Origin: CAZFLD01 sp964519835
GTDB taxonomy: Bacteria; Spirochaetota; Spirochaetia; DSM-27196; CAZFLD01
Length of the DNA stretch: 10,092 nucleotides
Direction: 5' to 3'
Assembly (NCBI GenBank): GCA_964519835.1
Contig: CAZFLD010000116.1
Span: forward strand, 1 to 10,092
Shown: positions 8,378-10,092 of the stretch, piece by piece
How positions within the stretch are numbered: the stretch's first letter is position 1
Layout of the letters: every line of letters begins with the position of its first letter
Made by a program: the position numbers and the translations under genes
Notes under the pieces: generated by a model
The model's input: only the letters and a program-made list of their open reading frames with translations
Told to the model about the DNA's origin: nothing
Databases searched by the model: none

Positions 8378-8431
8378 CCCCCTCGCACCCCGCCTCCCTT
8401 ACACCGCGGCTCCGCCGCCACCTCCCCCCCC
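8378..8431 (+). terminator. Candidate Rho-dependent termination zone (C-rich, G-poor)
   Basis: By my count 37 of these 54 bases are C and only 7 are G, directly after the gnu stop and ending in a run of eight C. Such C-over-G stretches are typical of rut sites where Rho loads. The only hairpin here (8406-8418, 5 bp) is short and has no T tract, so an intrinsic terminator is not supported. The assignment is inferred from composition alone. Confidence 0.4.
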
Positions 8432-8509
8432 ATCTGACGACTGACAATAGCCAACCGTTCCCCAGCCTACGGTAGCCACCTCTCGCAATCCTCTGGTATC
8501 CTAAAGCAA

Positions 8510-8544
8510 ACGCCGCAGCCGCCCGGTATGAGCGGTTGCGGTGT
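8510..8544. repeat. Strong inverted repeat, possible minus-strand terminator
   Basis: The arms 8510-8522 and 8532-8544 can form 13 pairs, two of them G-T, around a 9-base loop. No T tract follows on the plus strand. On the minus strand the hairpin is followed by TTTGCTTTAG, a weakly T-rich stretch, so it could stop transcription coming from the right. No minus-strand gene is convincing here, and other roles are possible. Confidence 0.45.
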
Positions 8545-8608
8545 ACCATGAGTAATTCGATGGAGCGAAACGAGTCCGCGCTCGAGACAATCGGAACTTG
8601 TTTGGTAG

Positions 8609-8670
8609 GGAGCTTGCTCAGCGGTAGCTCCTGTTATCCGGCGCCCCAACTAAGGCCGGATCGGGGTTGG
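8609..8670. other. Cluster of small inverted repeats with a pseudoknot-like arrangement
   Basis: GGAGCT (8609-8614) pairs with AGCTCC (8626-8631). ATCCGGC (8636-8642) pairs with GCCGGAT (8655-8661). CCAAC inside that loop (8646-8650) pairs with GTTGG just outside it (8666-8670), the order expected of an H-type pseudoknot. No coding frame across this segment is convincing. It may be part of a small structured RNA or simply GC-rich chance pairing. Confidence 0.3.
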
Positions 8671-8774
8671 TCAGTTCCCGCACCCCCCGGGTCACGTCGC
8701 GTGCCGGATTACAGCTCCGCGTCGAAGACGAGCTCCAAACGCACCGCCTGACTATCGAACGTGGCTTTTCCTGA

Positions 8775-8933
8775 ATGGACGAAGGCTTCAGGCGCATGGA
8801 CCAACGCTTTGAACAGGTCGAGACGCGTATCGAGCAGGTTGAAAGACGAGTCGACGAGCAACGTCAGGAGAGACTTGACCGGCAGGATGTGATTGGCGAG
8901 ATAAAGCGCTCAGATAAGCACTTCAATCGTTGA
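8775..8933 (+). pseudogene. Coiled-coil reading frame, probably the remains of a longer gene
   Basis: The 52-codon frame from the ATG at 8775 encodes an almost purely charged, heptad-patterned peptide: MDQRFEQ, VETRIEQ and VERRVDE repeat every seven residues, ending near IGEIKRSDKHF. This is a classic coiled coil, like small bacterial proteins built from RFE/VE/RI heptads. There is no Shine-Dalgarno sequence. The same frame upstream, before a TGA at 8772, reads on coherently for about 20 codons as a polar helix (VEDELQTHRLTIERGF), and no start codon is evident there. The simplest reading is that the TGA interrupts a once longer gene. A short expressed peptide from 8775 is possible but less likely. 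No function can be assigned. Confidence 0.4.
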
Positions 8934-9390
8934 GAACTCTACCGGTCAGCGCAGTCTTTGGGAATTCTTCTCAACCGTTTACAGATAGAAAGCCCCACAG
9001 GCTCCTAGAGCAATGCGCGGCGAAAGACGGGCGAAGCGGACGTGGGGCGAGCCGATGAAGATGCCGGCCCCGTCGCCGAGCGCGGGTTTTGAGTGCACAT
9101 GGTCACAGGTACTAAGACGTCGGAAGTGGAGGAATAGTCGGTACTTCCGGCGGGACCAAGGGAGAAGAACGGAAAACGTCCGCTGGAATATGTTACACGG
9201 ACCTTGCTCGTAGCGGCGCTTGGAGACGCTACGACGGGAGCGCGAAAATAGAGTCTTCGTTGGTCGATCAACGGAGAACAATTCCGTCTTTCCTCGGCGG
9301 TGGTAACAGAGTAGCATAGCGGATAGAAAGGCCTTCTGCTTGATCAGCGAAAATCAGGTGAGAAAACTGCGGGCGCATAGTAAGGCGTGC
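8934..9390. other. Non-coding stretch with several inverted repeats
   Basis: No convincing gene lies here. Open frames on both strands lack family motifs and good start sites. Several inverted repeats stand out: GCCCCAC (8992-8998) with GTGGGGC (9042-9048); GGCTC (9000-9004) with GAGCC (9049-9053); 9118-9128 with 9142-9152, an 11-pair stem including two G-T pairs; and TCGTAGCG (9208-9215) with CGCTACGA (9227-9234). A structured RNA or a decayed mobile element could explain them. I recognise no known RNA family. Confidence 0.35.
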
Positions 9391-9402
9391 TGATTAGGAA
9401 TT

Positions 9403-9416
9403 ATACTATTGAGTAT
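9403..9416. promoter_or_regulatory. Palindrome and possible -10 element at the antitoxin start
   Basis: ATACT-ATTG-AGTAT is a perfect 5 bp inverted repeat overlapping both candidate start codons of mntA. Its left part belongs to TATACT (9402-9407), a good -10 hexamer, although no clear -35 is seen at the right distance. A repressor binding here would block the module's own transcription, a common arrangement in toxin-antitoxin operons. This is inferred from position only. Confidence 0.3.
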
Positions 9417-9711
9417 GGACGCGGCGGGGGTGATCGACACATTACGAGACCGGCATGAGGAGCTCAGGGACTTCCGAGTCAGCCGATTGGCTCTGTTCGG
9501 ATCGGTGTTGCACTCAACCGGCAAACCTCACCGAGATATTGATCTGCTGGTTCGCTTTCAACCGGGAGGCAAGACGTTCGATAACTTTATGGGATTGAAG
9601 GCGTACCTAGAGGAGCTCTTCCCGGGAGAGCGTATTGATCTGGTACTTGAAGACACCTTAAAACCGGCGATTCGTGAACGTGTATTGGCGGAAGCCCGCG
9701 ATGTCGCGTGA
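9415..9711 (+). CDS. mntA: MntA-type minimal nucleotidyltransferase antitoxin
   Basis: This small (98 residue) single-domain protein of the DNA polymerase beta-like nucleotidyltransferase superfamily has an exact GSX10DXD motif: Gly29-Ser30, then Asp41 and Asp43, preceded by RLALF. A later ERIDLVLED strand supplies the likely third acidic residue. Known MntA antitoxins neutralise the partner HEPN toxin by adding AMP residues to a tyrosine in its active site. The partner follows immediately with an 11-base overlap. The start is uncertain: AGGA at 9396-9399 sits at better spacing for a TTG at 9409, which would add two residues, while the ATG at 9415 is the stronger codon and could be leaderless if TATACT at 9402 is a -10 box. 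The TGA at 9391 rules out anything longer. Confidence 0.88.
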   Translation: MDAAGVIDTLRDRHEELRDFRVSRLALFGSVLHSTGKPHRDIDLLVRFQPGGKTFDNFMGLKAYLEELFPGERIDLVLEDTLKPAIRERVLAEARDVA

Positions 9712-10084
9712 TCTGAAGCTGTATCTGGATGATATCCTGGAAGCGGTGAGCGATATTCGTGAGTTCACCTCCGGGATGGGCTACGAGCAGTTCCATTCGG
9801 ATAAACGAACGCTACACGCCTGCATTCGAAACCTGGAGATCATCGGAGAAGCGGTGAAACGAATTCCTCATGAGCTTCGCCGGCGCGAGCCGGCGGTCCC
9901 GTGGCGCAGGATTGCTGGACTGCGTGACATTCTGTCGCACGAGTACTTCGGTGTAGATAGTGAGATTATCTGGAATCTCATCGAGACGCGGCTTAACGAA
10001 CTTGAGGAGGCGGCTCGTCGACTTGTGCAGGTTCAGCAATCGGAACGCGGCGAGAATGATGAATCGTCAGAGTCGGTTGAATGA
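9701..10084 (+). CDS. hepT: HepT-type HEPN domain toxin (DUF86 family)
   Basis: This 127-residue, mainly helical protein of the HEPN superfamily contains an exact RX4HXY motif, Arg75-DILS-His80-E-Tyr82, followed by FGVD. In characterised HepT toxins these residues form the RNase active site, and the tyrosine is the one AMPylated by MntA. The N-terminal helix begins SRDLKLYLDDILEA, and RNLEIIGEAVKRIP (43-56) is the usual second helix of DUF86 proteins. The C-terminal tail from about residue 114 is acidic and serine-rich and probably disordered. The frame is open back to 9674, but the ATG at 9701, with GGAAG six bases upstream and the usual overlap with the antitoxin gene, gives the family-typical N-terminus. 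Active-site residues are intact, so a functional toxin is expected. The target RNA is not predictable from this sequence. Confidence 0.9.
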   Translation: MSRDLKLYLDDILEAVSDIREFTSGMGYEQFHSDKRTLHACIRNLEIIGEAVKRIPHELRRREPAVPWRRIAGLRDILSHEYFGVDSEIIWNLIETRLNELEEAARRLVQVQQSERGENDESSESVE

Positions 10085-10092
10085 GTCCTGAC

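Noticed and set aside
8406..8418. Small GCGGC/GCCGC hairpin as an intrinsic terminator of the operon
   Set aside because: Only 5 bp with a 3-base loop, followed by a C run and no T tract.
8611..8680. tRNA-like D-loop string GCTCAGCGGTAG
   Set aside because: The flanking bases do not form the D stem, anticodon stem or acceptor of a tRNA. The intervening hairpin has a 12-base loop.
8536..8751. Plus-strand 71-codon frame before the coiled-coil remnant
   Set aside because: There is no Shine-Dalgarno sequence, the composition is Ser/Pro/Arg-rich like translated spacer, and a different frame carries the helix-like signal at its 3' end.
8979..9317. Minus-strand frames 8979-9317 and 9005-9271
   Set aside because: Both lack motifs, good starts and amino-acid patterns of a folded protein, and they overlap each other in different phases.
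1..10092. CRISPR array, insertion sequence or attachment site
   Set aside because: No regularly spaced direct repeats, transposase motifs or integrase-type target duplications were seen.

Overview
The window is bacterial and moderately GC-rich. About 8.4 kb of it is one dense run of plus-strand surface-polysaccharide genes. A roughly 1 kb stretch with little convincing coding follows, and then a two-gene toxin-antitoxin module. The taxon cannot be fixed from sequence alone. A GlcNAc-PP-undecaprenol 4-epimerase (Gnu type) and nucleotide sugars typical of O-antigen or capsule suggest a Gram-negative cell. The bifunctional fucose salvage enzyme is best known from Bacteroides, but the base composition is too GC-rich for a typical member of that genus.

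Region 1 (3-8377) reads as a single operon. In order it holds the 3' end of a family 2 glycosyltransferase, gmd, fcl, fkp, ugd, a second family 2 glycosyltransferase, and gnu. Gaps and overlaps are +14, -8, -1, +15, -4 and +4 bases, so translational coupling is likely throughout. Gmd and Fcl convert GDP-mannose to GDP-L-fucose. Fkp makes the same GDP-L-fucose from free L-fucose. Ugd makes UDP-glucuronate. Gnu should convert undecaprenyl-PP-GlcNAc to undecaprenyl-PP-GalNAc, the lipid on which a repeat unit can be built. The two transferases would add sugars to it. Together the genes predict a glycan containing fucose and glucuronic acid, probably started on GalNAc. No polymerase, flippase or initiating transferase lies in the window, so the locus must continue upstream or elsewhere.

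Region 2 (8378-9408) starts with a very C-rich, G-poor stretch right after gnu, a plausible Rho-dependent termination zone. Several clear inverted repeats follow, some in crossing (pseudoknot-like) order. There is also a short coiled-coil reading frame that looks like the remains of a longer gene. I could not assign the rest.

Region 3 (9409-10084) is a MntA-HepT type module: a minimal nucleotidyltransferase antitoxin with an exact GSX10DXD motif, overlapping by 11 bases a HEPN toxin with an exact RX4HXY motif. A small palindrome overlaps the start of the antitoxin gene.

No wholly new system is visible. The points most worth following are the paired de novo and salvage fucose routes in one operon, the distal Gnu epimerase, and the structured, partly decayed sequence between the glycan operon and the toxin-antitoxin pair.
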